10,699 bases of DNA. It comes from Planctomycetota bacterium. Lineage in GTDB: Bacteria; Planctomycetota; UBA11346. The stretch lies in NCBI GenBank assembly GCA_947440715.1, contig CANETI010000047.1, positions 1 through 10,699 on the forward strand. Reading direction: 5' to 3'. The translations under genes and the position numbers were made by a program. Positions 1-6,957 of this stretch are shown here, piece after piece. Numbering within the stretch: the stretch's first letter is position 1; each line of letters starts with the position of its first letter. The notes under the pieces are model-generated. The model saw nothing but the letters and a program-made list of their open reading frames with translations, was not told the origin of the DNA and did no database searches.

Positions 1-1124
1 CCGCACACCAAAATTCCATGGGCATGCAATTACAACGGGCCAAGGTCGAACTGTGGCACGGCCGGGCTAAATTCCAAGATGCCAATACCATCGCTGTTAC
101 TGGTGTGGATCGCAAAGTACGCTTAGTCACCGCAAAAATAATCGTCATCGCCACCGGATCACGTCCACGTAATCCGCCAGAAGTACCAATCGATCACCAA
201 CATATTTTAGACAGCGACTCAATTTTATCGCTGACCTATTTACCGCGCTCACTCACGGTGCTTGGTGGTGGCGTTATTAGCTCTGAATATGCCTCCGTAT
301 TCGCCAGTTTGGGCACCAAAGTGACCATGATTGATAAAGGAGAACGCCCACTGGCCTTCCTTGATCCAGAATTAACCGACCGCTTTGTCACCGCCTTAGG
401 CGAAAATAATTCCTGCTACATCGGCGGACGCTCGTTGAAGAAAATCGAATGGGACGGACTCAGCGAAGTCGTGACCACCTTGGATAACGGCTTTGAAGTA
501 CGCAGTGAAAAAATGATTTGTGCCCTAGGCCGCACCGCAAATCTAGACGGTTTAAATATTGAAGCCGCCGGGCTTGCCGCCACCAATCGTGGTATTTTAG
601 CCGTCGATGCCAGCTATCGCTCAGCCGTACCGCACATATTCGGCGTCGGTGACGTCATCGGACCGCCATCGCTCGCCTCCGCATCCATGGACCAAGGCCG
701 TCGCGCCATTTGCAATGCACTGGGTCAGCCCCCAGGCGTTCCACTCGAAATGATTCCGGTTGGTATTTATGCCATTCCAGAAATGTCGAGCGTCGGCCTG
801 AGTGAAGCCCAAGCACGCGAAAAATACGGCAACGTCCTAGTTGGCCGAGCCCATTTCGGTGAACTCGCTCGTGGTCAAATCGCCGCCGTACAAGACGGTT
901 TACTTAAAATGGTCGCTGACCCACAAGGCCTGCGCTTACTCGGTGTCCAAGTCGTCGGCGAAGGCGCCGCCGAACTCGTCACCGTCGGCCAAATGGCCTT
1001 AATTACCGAACAAGACATCGACGTATTTATCGCCAATACCTTTAATTTCCCAGCCCTGGCCGAGGCTTACCGTTTAGCGGCATTGGATATCGCGCATCAG
1101 CGTGAGCAATTAACATCCGCCTAA
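1..1124 (+). CDS. sthA: Soluble pyridine nucleotide transhydrogenase (5'-truncated by window edge)
   Basis: This FAD-dependent cytoplasmic enzyme passes hydride between NADPH and NAD+ and so balances the two cofactor pools. The reading frame is open from base 3, so the gene starts outside the window; roughly 95 N-terminal residues with the first FAD-binding motif are missing (family length about 466). Counting from the Met at 18, I see the ATGSRP motif (46-51), the NAD(P)-binding GGGVISSEY (83-91), the second FAD motif GVGDVIGPPSLASASMDQGR (209-228) and the C-terminal dimer domain with FNFPALAEAYR (342-352). In that last segment the His-Pro of true disulfide reductases is replaced, as is usual in SthA. 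Phrases such as DSDSILSL, LAFLD and GIYAIPEMSSVG match remembered E. coli SthA closely, which argues against lipoamide dehydrogenase or mercuric reductase. The TAA stop is followed at once by a strong terminator, so this is the last gene of its transcript. Confidence 0.93.
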   Translation, partial: AHQNSMGMQLQRAKVELWHGRAKFQDANTIAVTGVDRKVRLVTAKIIVIATGSRPRNPPEVPIDHQHILDSDSILSLTYLPRSLTVLGGGVISSEYASVFASLGTKVTMIDKGERPLAFLDPELTDRFVTALGENNSCYIGGRSLKKIEWDGLSEVVTTLDNGFEVRSEKMICALGRTANLDGLNIEAAGLAATNRGILAVDASYRSAVPHIFGVGDVIGPPSLASASMDQGRRAICNALGQPPGVPLEMIPVGIYAIPEMSSVGLSEAQAREKYGNVLVGRAHFGELARGQIAAVQDGLLKMVADPQGLRLLGVQVVGEGAAELVTVGQMALITEQDIDVFIANTFNFPALAEAYRLAALDIAHQREQLTSA

Positions 1125-1133
1125 CATCATTTC

Positions 1134-1183
1134 GTTCTCCTTCATTTCTCGCTCCCGTGGAGAAATGAAGGAGGATAATTTTT
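1134..1183 (+). terminator. Intrinsic terminator after sthA
   Basis: A perfect 14-bp inverted repeat, CTCCTTCATTTCTC (1137-1150) and GAGAAATGAAGGAG (1160-1173), encloses a 9-nt loop. It can be extended three pairs outward (1134-1136 with 1174-1176) if G-U pairs are allowed. A run of five T follows at 1179-1183. It begins 10 bases after the sthA stop. The minus-strand gene ends at 1201, so the hairpin also faces that gene's 3' end, but no T-run follows in that direction. I therefore call it mainly a plus-strand terminator with possible action on both. Confidence 0.85.
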
Positions 1184-1200
1184 CCAATCCTAACAACTCA

Positions 1201-4200
1201 TCATTCCGTCAAAGCGGTCGACTCTGTCCACATAGCGCTGCGGCCTACGTGCCTTGCGCGTTCACTGGTGACGGTTTCAACGCTGACTGGTGGCGCGTTA
1301 TTTCCAAAATTATTGCGGATATACGTCAGCACCTCAGCTGCCTGCACATCAGTTAATCCCATTGGTGGCATGGGTAGCGGGATAGCGACGCCATAGGTTT
1401 TTCCGTCCACCGTAATTGGTCCGGTTAATCCATGCGTTATCACGCGAATTAATGGCGTCACTGATCCACTCACCCAGCTGCCAGATGTCAGCGGCGGATA
1501 AAGTCCTGGTAAACCTTTGCCGTCGGCTTGATGGCAGGCGAGGCATAAATGTTCGTAAATCTCTTTACCAGGATGAGGCGGTGGAACAACGGCTCCTGCT
1601 AACGCACCCAAATAAGCACTTTGGCTTGCGTTGAGGTTTAATCCCGCGTTTTGCCATGATCTTTCCCATGTTGGACGCATGGCTCGGAGCGATTGTTTCA
1701 AGGCAAAATCAATGAACGGATCGCGTGGCTCATCGACTGCCTGCACCACGACTACCGCTGCGGCGGTGGTATTAATAACACTACCTGCGACAATACTTTC
1801 TAAACGCACGCGCGAATGAGTGTCATGAATTCCACGCGCTAAGTACGTCAAGGCATCGGGGATTTTTTCGGCTAAAACACCAACTGTACGCATGCCAATA
1901 GCACGCACGCGAAAATCTTTACTCGCAATAACCGCCTGCAAGAGCGGTAGCGAAATTCGATCATGGGCCTGTAATATTCCCAACAAGGCGATGGCCATGC
2001 GCTCATCGCTCACACCACGTAATACTTCGTCTTCGATGGCCTTTACCACCTCAGCAGAATTTCCATCGCATAATAACCGTTGCACCTGTGCTCGCACCCA
2101 GCGCTCTGATGAATGCAACTGCGGTAATAATTGTTCTGGCTTTTTCCCCGCCAGGATAGGAGCCGTCACTGATGCCATGCCAGGACGAGTTAATCGCCAA
2201 ATGCGGCCATGGGTCCGATCACGTTTGGGATCAGCGTAGCTTGCTTGGTAATGACCAATGGCGCGCGCGCACCAATCCAAAACATAAATAGCACCATCTG
2301 GTCCAACACTTATATCAACAGGACGAAATGACGGGTCACTTGAACGAACAATTTTTTCTTCTTGCGTTGATGAAAATCCAGCGCCTTTATCCTGGAGCAC
2401 ATGCAATTCCACCGTATTGCCAAAAAATCCGCCAAGGACGACCGTGCCTTGTAGCTTTTTATCCATCGCCTCAGTACCAATAAATTCTAGAGACGTGGTT
2501 TTTCGATCACTTTTAAATAATGCGCCCAAGGCGTCATAAGAGTCTAAGGTTTGCGTGTTAATTAAACCTGGGAGCGACCAATAGCCGTTAGGCCGTTCTC
2601 CAGTTTTATGAAAAGGTTGAGCGTAATCATCAAATGCCACGCCCCAACAATTAAAACCCGCTTTGGCCCGGTTAAAGAAACTATCAAGCCGCAAGGTTTT
2701 AGGGTTTAATCGCCATATACCGGCTTGCTCTAAGCTGGCTAAACCATGTGGAGTTTCAATTCGTGAATTTGCATGGCGACCTTGCGTAAACCACAAACAA
2801 CCATCTGGCCCGTAGCAAATCGAGTTAATCATTTGATGCGTGTCACCAATACCAAAACCTGCTAAAATTATCCGTGTACGATCTGCACGGCCATCACCAT
2901 CCGTATCTTTGAGATGCAATAAACGGTCGAAATCACAGACATACACGCCGCCATCCCCAGGAGCCACGCCCAAGACCATGGATAATCCTTCCGCAAACCG
3001 CCAGGTTTTCTCGAAACGTCCGTCGTGGTCAGCGTCCTCTAATACTAAAATATAATCAGCTGGTGCGACATTGGGTAACGGATGCGGATAACTCGGTGAA
3101 CACGCCACATATAACCGACCGGCCTCATCCCAGGCCATTTGGGTCGGCTTTGATATCCCATCTAATTCACTTGCCGCCAAGCTGATACTCCAACCATCAG
3201 CAACCGTTAACGCTGCCAAAGCAGCAGCTGGGGACGGCAACGCTTCGTCAGCCCCAGGCAACGATTGTTGACTTGGAATGGATGGTGCTGGCTGCCCTAA
3301 ACAGAGCGCATGAATATGTTGATCATAGGCCGCGATCATCGGCTTTTGACTTTCAAATATTGCCATCAGCGATGGACGATCACCACCGGCTTTTGCAAAT
3401 GGCTGAGTAATACGATCACCATAAACGAAATTCCAATTTGCTGGACGCCAACTATTAAAAAATAATTTGTTTTTCTGTCCGATGGCCGCAAGCGCGGACT
3501 CACTGACGCGCATTTTCGCACCCATTTGCTCAGCGAATAATTTCCCAACGATTTGTGCGCCTGCCTCATGTACATGCACCCCGTCATCGCTTAATCCTGG
3601 CTTTTCAGCCAGTGCCAAAACCGACGACCAGACATCGACATAAATCGCACCGCGCTGAAGTGCTATTGTCTGAACCGCATCGGCGTAGGCCTTCACCACC
3701 TGATTCCGCTTGGTTAAATCTGGTAAGGTTGTTGAGGTGGTGCGCATAAACGGCAAAGGCGACAACAGGACCACACGTGGCGTACGTACGCTGACACGAT
3801 CCAACAAACGATGATAGGCTGCGGTAAATGCGGGAATCCGCTCGACGCCATCAAACGCTTCGATTTGGCCAAATTGCGCAATAACCATAGTCGCACCAAC
3901 CGCCTGCAATTGTTCTTCCCAACCACCAAAATTGAGGTCGCGCCATTGTTCATAGACGGTGTCGGCTTCCCATGCCATGGAGCGAAAACGTGGTCGCAAA
4001 TTCGCCCATGACGCGGCTAAATACGACTCCAGAACGCCAACGCGATTATCGCGTACGAGATTTTCTTGACCAATAAAGACGACCGTTTCATTGGGCATAC
4101 CACTCAATTGTTGGCCCCGGAACGGTGTCGGGGTAGTTATCAATCGCGGTTCAGTGATGCGCGCAATAATATCTTCAGCGTCTATTTTGGGATCGTCGGT

Positions 4201-4845
4201 CAATTCCGTCATCACAATATTACGATACGAAATTTCGGCTTTGCATTTACCATGAATTTGCAAAGCAATACGCCCCGATTGTTCAATATTCACATCTTGC
4301 TCAACGTAATCGGCCGTCATCGTTCCATTTAGACGCAAACGGATACGTGGTCCTTTGCAGATGATTTCGTAGCGATTCCATTCTCCGGGTTTTTCTGTCG
4401 CCTCGACCAGGGCTTTATCCGCAATTTCCAGCATCTTTTTACGCCGCGATTCATCGTATAGACTACCTGATTTTCCGGCGCCAATGTCCGCTTGATAACC
4501 AATCATTTCATGCGCTGGCATGGCCATTCGTTCACTGCGTATTTGCACGCCCCCGTTCACGAATCCTTCGCTACCAATTAAACGGTATTCTAAAGTTAGA
4601 ATAAAATTACGGTATTTTTTATCGCTGGCTAAAAATTCATTCTGCGGATTTCCGTTTAACGACCCACCAACGATTGCCCCATCAGCTACGCGCCAAACGG
4701 TGGTGTCCCCCTGCCATCCCGTCAGGGTCGTGCCATCAAATATGGTAACTGGCACTGGAGCTGGAGTTTCAACCGCCCCCAAATCTTGCGATAGCGATGC
4801 CACCAAACACAGGGACATCAACAGTAGCGACGTTTTCCGCGACAT
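1201..4845 (-). CDS. Secreted DUF1080 / SGNH-like / PVC-type dehydrogenase / HEAT / cytochrome c fusion protein
   Basis: This is a 1214-residue exported protein. I start it at 4845: GGGAG lies about 7 bases upstream, and the protein then opens with a signal peptide (MSRKTSLLLMSLCLVASLSQ, likely cut near residue 24). An in-frame ATG at 4902 would bury that signal. Modules in order: DUF1080, also called 3-keto-disaccharide hydrolase (about 33-215, FDGTTLTGW start); SGNH-like (253-441, DGVH at 421-424); PVC-type beta-propeller dehydrogenase (456-890) with calcium-type loops DADHDG (604-609) and DTDGDG (647-652); HEAT-like helices (891-1035); and a haem c domain with CLACH (1101-1105) and Met candidates at 1159 and 1162 for the sixth ligand. 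The family is expected to oxidise carbohydrates outside the cytoplasm and pass electrons to the haem. The substrate is unknown. Block I of the SGNH module lacks GDS, so it may not be an esterase. The divergent AraC gene probably controls it. Confidence 0.9.
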   Translation of the reverse strand: MSRKTSLLLMSLCLVASLSQDLGAVETPAPVPVTIFDGTTLTGWQGDTTVWRVADGAIVGGSLNGNPQNEFLASDKKYRNFILTLEYRLIGSEGFVNGGVQIRSERMAMPAHEMIGYQADIGAGKSGSLYDESRRKKMLEIADKALVEATEKPGEWNRYEIICKGPRIRLRLNGTMTADYVEQDVNIEQSGRIALQIHGKCKAEISYRNIVMTELTDDPKIDAEDIIARITEPRLITTPTPFRGQQLSGMPNETVVFIGQENLVRDNRVGVLESYLAASWANLRPRFRSMAWEADTVYEQWRDLNFGGWEEQLQAVGATMVIAQFGQIEAFDGVERIPAFTAAYHRLLDRVSVRTPRVVLLSPLPFMRTTSTTLPDLTKRNQVVKAYADAVQTIALQRGAIYVDVWSSVLALAEKPGLSDDGVHVHEAGAQIVGKLFAEQMGAKMRVSESALAAIGQKNKLFFNSWRPANWNFVYGDRITQPFAKAGGDRPSLMAIFESQKPMIAAYDQHIHALCLGQPAPSIPSQQSLPGADEALPSPAAALAALTVADGWSISLAASELDGISKPTQMAWDEAGRLYVACSPSYPHPLPNVAPADYILVLEDADHDGRFEKTWRFAEGLSMVLGVAPGDGGVYVCDFDRLLHLKDTDGDGRADRTRIILAGFGIGDTHQMINSICYGPDGCLWFTQGRHANSRIETPHGLASLEQAGIWRLNPKTLRLDSFFNRAKAGFNCWGVAFDDYAQPFHKTGERPNGYWSLPGLINTQTLDSYDALGALFKSDRKTTSLEFIGTEAMDKKLQGTVVLGGFFGNTVELHVLQDKGAGFSSTQEEKIVRSSDPSFRPVDISVGPDGAIYVLDWCARAIGHYQASYADPKRDRTHGRIWRLTRPGMASVTAPILAGKKPEQLLPQLHSSERWVRAQVQRLLCDGNSAEVVKAIEDEVLRGVSDERMAIALLGILQAHDRISLPLLQAVIASKDFRVRAIGMRTVGVLAEKIPDALTYLARGIHDTHSRVRLESIVAGSVINTTAAAVVVVQAVDEPRDPFIDFALKQSLRAMRPTWERSWQNAGLNLNASQSAYLGALAGAVVPPPHPGKEIYEHLCLACHQADGKGLPGLYPPLTSGSWVSGSVTPLIRVITHGLTGPITVDGKTYGVAIPLPMPPMGLTDVQAAEVLTYIRNNFGNNAPPVSVETVTSERARHVGRSAMWTESTALTE

Positions 4846-4963
4846 AGTACATCTCCCGTTGTGATGGCAGCCAGCATAAGCAAAACGGACCACCAAGCGC
4901 AATGGTCTGTTTCTGATCTGACTTGGACTTTTTTGACTATCATCTCATGCTGATCCGTACCTT
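4846..4963. promoter_or_regulatory. Divergent promoter/operator region between the dehydrogenase and AraC genes
   Basis: The 118-bp gap separates the two divergent start codons. It contains an imperfect dyad, AAACGGACC (4883-4891) and GGTCTGTTT (4904-4912), matching at 8 of 9 positions across a 12-bp spacer. Next to it is a tandem TCTGATCTGA (4912-4921). On the minus strand a weak sigma70-like pair can be drawn: -35 TTGCGC (4897-4902), 18-bp spacer, -10 TATGCT (4873-4878). The dyad would overlap this -35. On the plus strand TTGACT (4933-4938) is the only -35-like hexamer, and it lies very near the AraC start. The promoter calls are weak; the dyad is directly visible. Confidence 0.4.
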
Positions 4964-5953
4964 ATGCCGACTACCGATGATCTTGGTCATTATTTAGAAC
5001 GCATTTCCCCGCGAGTGCAGACCATTTGGCGTGGGCGCTGGTTAAAGGGACAAGTAGAACCTTGGCGGCAATTATTTGATCATGAATTGGTATTATTTCA
5101 GGCGGGTAAATGCCGCGTTACCATTACGGATCAGGTTCCTGCTGACGCCCCGCTGAGTAGCCCAGGATTGGCTGGGCCGAATGCTAAGGCATGGTTCGCC
5201 ATTCCAGCCACCAAAGCCGCACCATGGCGTGCAAAACCATTATCCGGCACGGTGTACGATTGTCCCGCTGGATCGTTTTTGATTATCCCGCCCAATGCGC
5301 CCCATTTGACGTTGGTCGATGAAGGCCCCGTCCAACGCACCTGCATTCATTTTGATTGGATTAGCACTTCATGGACACCCACTCCCATATGCACTGTCCC
5401 GCCCGATCGTCCTGATCCTGCGTTAGTGCGCTTTGCCCCCGCTTGGATTCCCGCAGGACCAATTCACGGTCGCATCCGTGCGCGTCGCACCGTCGATGAT
5501 TTAGCCGAAACCTTTTTTCATCGTTGGACCACCCGCCGACAGGATGAACGTTTATCCTGCCGCGCCGTGTTATTAGAAATGTTGACGCGTTTATTATGTG
5601 AAGATGGCGATATGCAGCTCTCCGCCACACCGGAATTAGCGCAAGATATTAAACAACTGCTGGATGAACATTTAACTGAAACCACGGCGTTACCGGATTT
5701 GCTCATCAAGTTAGATCGAAGTTATGAACATTTATGTCGCGTCTTTACTTCCCAATTCGGCATCCCTCCCATGCGTTACGTCACCGCTGCGCGCATTGAA
5801 CGAGCGAAAGTTTTACTGAGTAATGCTGATCATTCCGTCGCCGCGATTGGGCAACATGTTGGCTATAGTGACGCAGCTTATTTTTCGCGGCTATTTCGCG
5901 CTCACGTTGGGGTGAGTCCGCAGGTTTTTCGCCAGTCGTTGATGGGCGGGTAA
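4964..5953 (+). CDS. AraC/XylS-family transcriptional regulator with cupin-type sensor domain
   Basis: This is a cytoplasmic DNA-binding regulator of 329 residues. The N-terminal half looks like a cupin/AraC-type ligand pocket. It includes VYDCPAGSFLIIPPNAPHLT (98-117), followed by a strand with CIHFDW (127-132). A stretch rich in Pro and Ala at about 56-92 appears to be an insertion between strands of the sensor fold. The C-terminal 100 residues are a typical AraC double helix-turn-helix: first HTH about 243-262, linker helix with IERAKVLL (278-285), second HTH and signature about 291-323 (IGQHVGYSDAAYFSRLFR). No convincing Shine-Dalgarno precedes the ATG, so translation initiation may be weak, or the start may need revision. 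By position and family it probably activates the divergent dehydrogenase gene in response to a sugar-type ligand; the ligand is unknown. Confidence 0.9.
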   Translation: MPTTDDLGHYLERISPRVQTIWRGRWLKGQVEPWRQLFDHELVLFQAGKCRVTITDQVPADAPLSSPGLAGPNAKAWFAIPATKAAPWRAKPLSGTVYDCPAGSFLIIPPNAPHLTLVDEGPVQRTCIHFDWISTSWTPTPICTVPPDRPDPALVRFAPAWIPAGPIHGRIRARRTVDDLAETFFHRWTTRRQDERLSCRAVLLEMLTRLLCEDGDMQLSATPELAQDIKQLLDEHLTETTALPDLLIKLDRSYEHLCRVFTSQFGIPPMRYVTAARIERAKVLLSNADHSVAAIGQHVGYSDAAYFSRLFRAHVGVSPQVFRQSLMGG

Positions 5954-5960
5954 TTATGAC

Positions 5961-6148
5961 CCGCATTCACAGGAGACGCGGTAACCCGTTCGGGTCACTT
6001 AGGCGCGGAGGTGGGAGGAGAAGAAAAGATGACTATTATTTAATCTATTCATATTAGCAGCAAGATCAGCAAGTTGAATCACTTCTTGCTGTCGTGAATT
6101 ACCTTTCTATTTCACCTCCTCTGACCTCCGCGCCTCCTGTGAATGCGG
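5961..6148. repeat. 188-bp palindromic intergenic element with 15-bp perfect terminal inverted repeats
   Basis: The ends are perfect inverted repeats: CCGCATTCACAGGAG at 5961-5975 and its complement at 6134-6148. A second block, AGGCGCGGAGGT at 6001-6012, pairs with 6124-6135, and GAGGAG at 6015-6020 pairs with 6116-6121. The right-hand blocks are adjacent (overlapping by two bases) while the left-hand ones are 25 bp apart. The extra left-arm DNA forms its own small hairpin (ACCCGTTCGGGT, 5984-5995). Near the centre CAGCAAG occurs twice (6058-6064, 6067-6073) and faces CTTGCTG (6085-6091). No credible ORF lies inside and no target duplication is obvious. It fills the gap between two convergent genes, so the transcribed hairpin could end transcription from both sides. 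It may be a MITE-like or REP-like dispersed repeat. Confidence 0.65.
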
Positions 6149-6176
6149 ATCTTCCATACCAAATTTCACAAATTAT

Positions 6177-6815
6177 TTATGGCTGCGCTGGCGTAATCGT
6201 TGCTGGTTGCGGTACTGGCGGTCCGATTGGCGCCGGAGTGATAAATACTGAGCCATCGGGATTGGTAATGGTGACGTGTGGAGGATGTTCTTTCACATCA
6301 ATATTCACGTGCTGTCCGGGTTGGTCGGCGGCGGTGAATTTCGCTATTTCCTCCCAGCCTTCGAGTCCACCATAGGCTTGGATGGTGAGTGTCACCAAAC
6401 GCCCTGGGCGAATGTGCAGATCGATAATGTTCGTGCCGTAGTCAAGTTCAGTGCGCAACAAACGCGCTTGGCTTGGCCCATCGCCGCCGAGTAAATAAAC
6501 CTGGGTTGGTGCGGGGCCAGTCCAATACACATTACTATGCCAAAATGGATCGTAGCGATAACGATACCCAGGCGGGCAGTAACCTGGATGTCCATAACCG
6601 CCGTACCACCCGCTATAGAAGCCCTGGCTATAGACCACCGTTTCTCGCCCGACCGGACCACGGTTACGCAGGTCACGAACAAAGTCGCGGCTGATGGTGA
6701 CCGTTATCTGTACCGGCACCCCACTAACATCCCCGGCCACTCGACGCAAATACGGTCCACCGCAGCCAGTTAGGCCGACCACCAAAGCACCTAAGAACAA
6801 CAGAGAAACGCGCAT
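6177..6815 (-). CDS. Predicted lipoprotein of unknown function, Gly/Tyr-rich
   Basis: The protein is 212 residues long. The start at 6815 is chosen because AAGGA sits 7 bases upstream and the protein then begins with a lipoprotein signal, MRVSLLFLGALVVGLTGC, whose lipobox LTGC places the lipidated Cys at residue 18. A longer in-frame start at 6890 would bury this signal. After the anchor comes a beta-rich segment (about 33-64), a Gly/Tyr/Pro-rich stretch (66-99, with two Trp-containing turns), then a second beta-rich part (about 104-191) and a Pro-rich tail. I recognise no family and no catalytic motif. Cys80 is the only other cysteine, so no internal disulfide is possible. It is probably anchored in the outer or inner membrane facing the periplasm. 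It is divergent from the TPR gene and ends against the palindromic element. Confidence 0.82.
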   Translation of the reverse strand: MRVSLLFLGALVVGLTGCGGPYLRRVAGDVSGVPVQITVTISRDFVRDLRNRGPVGRETVVYSQGFYSGWYGGYGHPGYCPPGYRYRYDPFWHSNVYWTGPAPTQVYLLGGDGPSQARLLRTELDYGTNIIDLHIRPGRLVTLTIQAYGGLEGWEEIAKFTAADQPGQHVNIDVKEHPPHVTITNPDGSVFITPAPIGPPVPQPATITPAQP

Positions 6816-6957
6816 AGGCACATCCTTATCAGATGGGGTATACGGGTAAAATGGGGAAGGGTTGTCGCGCTCCACACCATTGCGGTGCACACGGTCCTGC
6901 CCTCTCTGTACCTAACTGGCTAAAATCTCATGGACGATCGTGCGGAATGGCGGATAA
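6816..6957. promoter_or_regulatory. Divergent intergenic region between lipoprotein and TPR genes
   Basis: This 142-bp gap must hold promoters for both divergent genes. The only -10-like hexamer I would point to on the plus strand is TAAAAT at 6921-6926, and it has no convincing -35 at 16-18 bp. On the minus strand nothing close to a sigma70 pair stands out. The palindrome GTGCAC occurs within 6881-6892 but is too short to call an operator. The region is reported mainly so that the gap is accounted for. Confidence 0.25.

Noticed and set aside
18..1124. Dihydrolipoamide dehydrogenase or mercuric reductase
   Set aside because: The C-terminus lacks the His-Pro catalytic motif of those enzymes and many phrases match SthA. 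The redox-cysteine region itself is outside the window.
1892..2239. Plus-strand open frame of 115 codons
   Set aside because: It lies wholly inside the dehydrogenase gene on the opposite strand, is rich in Arg/Ser/Thr without a protein-like pattern, and has no family features.
4846..4902. Longer N-terminus (19 residues) for the dehydrogenase fusion
   Set aside because: It would place a non-hydrophobic stretch ahead of a good signal peptide, and the ribosome binding site supports 4845. The proposed -10 also falls in this stretch.
5961..6148. CRISPR array or transposase-bearing insertion sequence
   Set aside because: There are no regularly spaced direct repeats with unique spacers, and the element is too short for, and lacks, a transposase frame.
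6392..6682. Minus-strand 96-codon frame and plus-strand frames at 6094-6375, 6276-6494 and 6473-6773
   Set aside because: They overlap the lipoprotein gene in other frames. The lipoprotein has a lipobox and ribosome binding site; these have neither.
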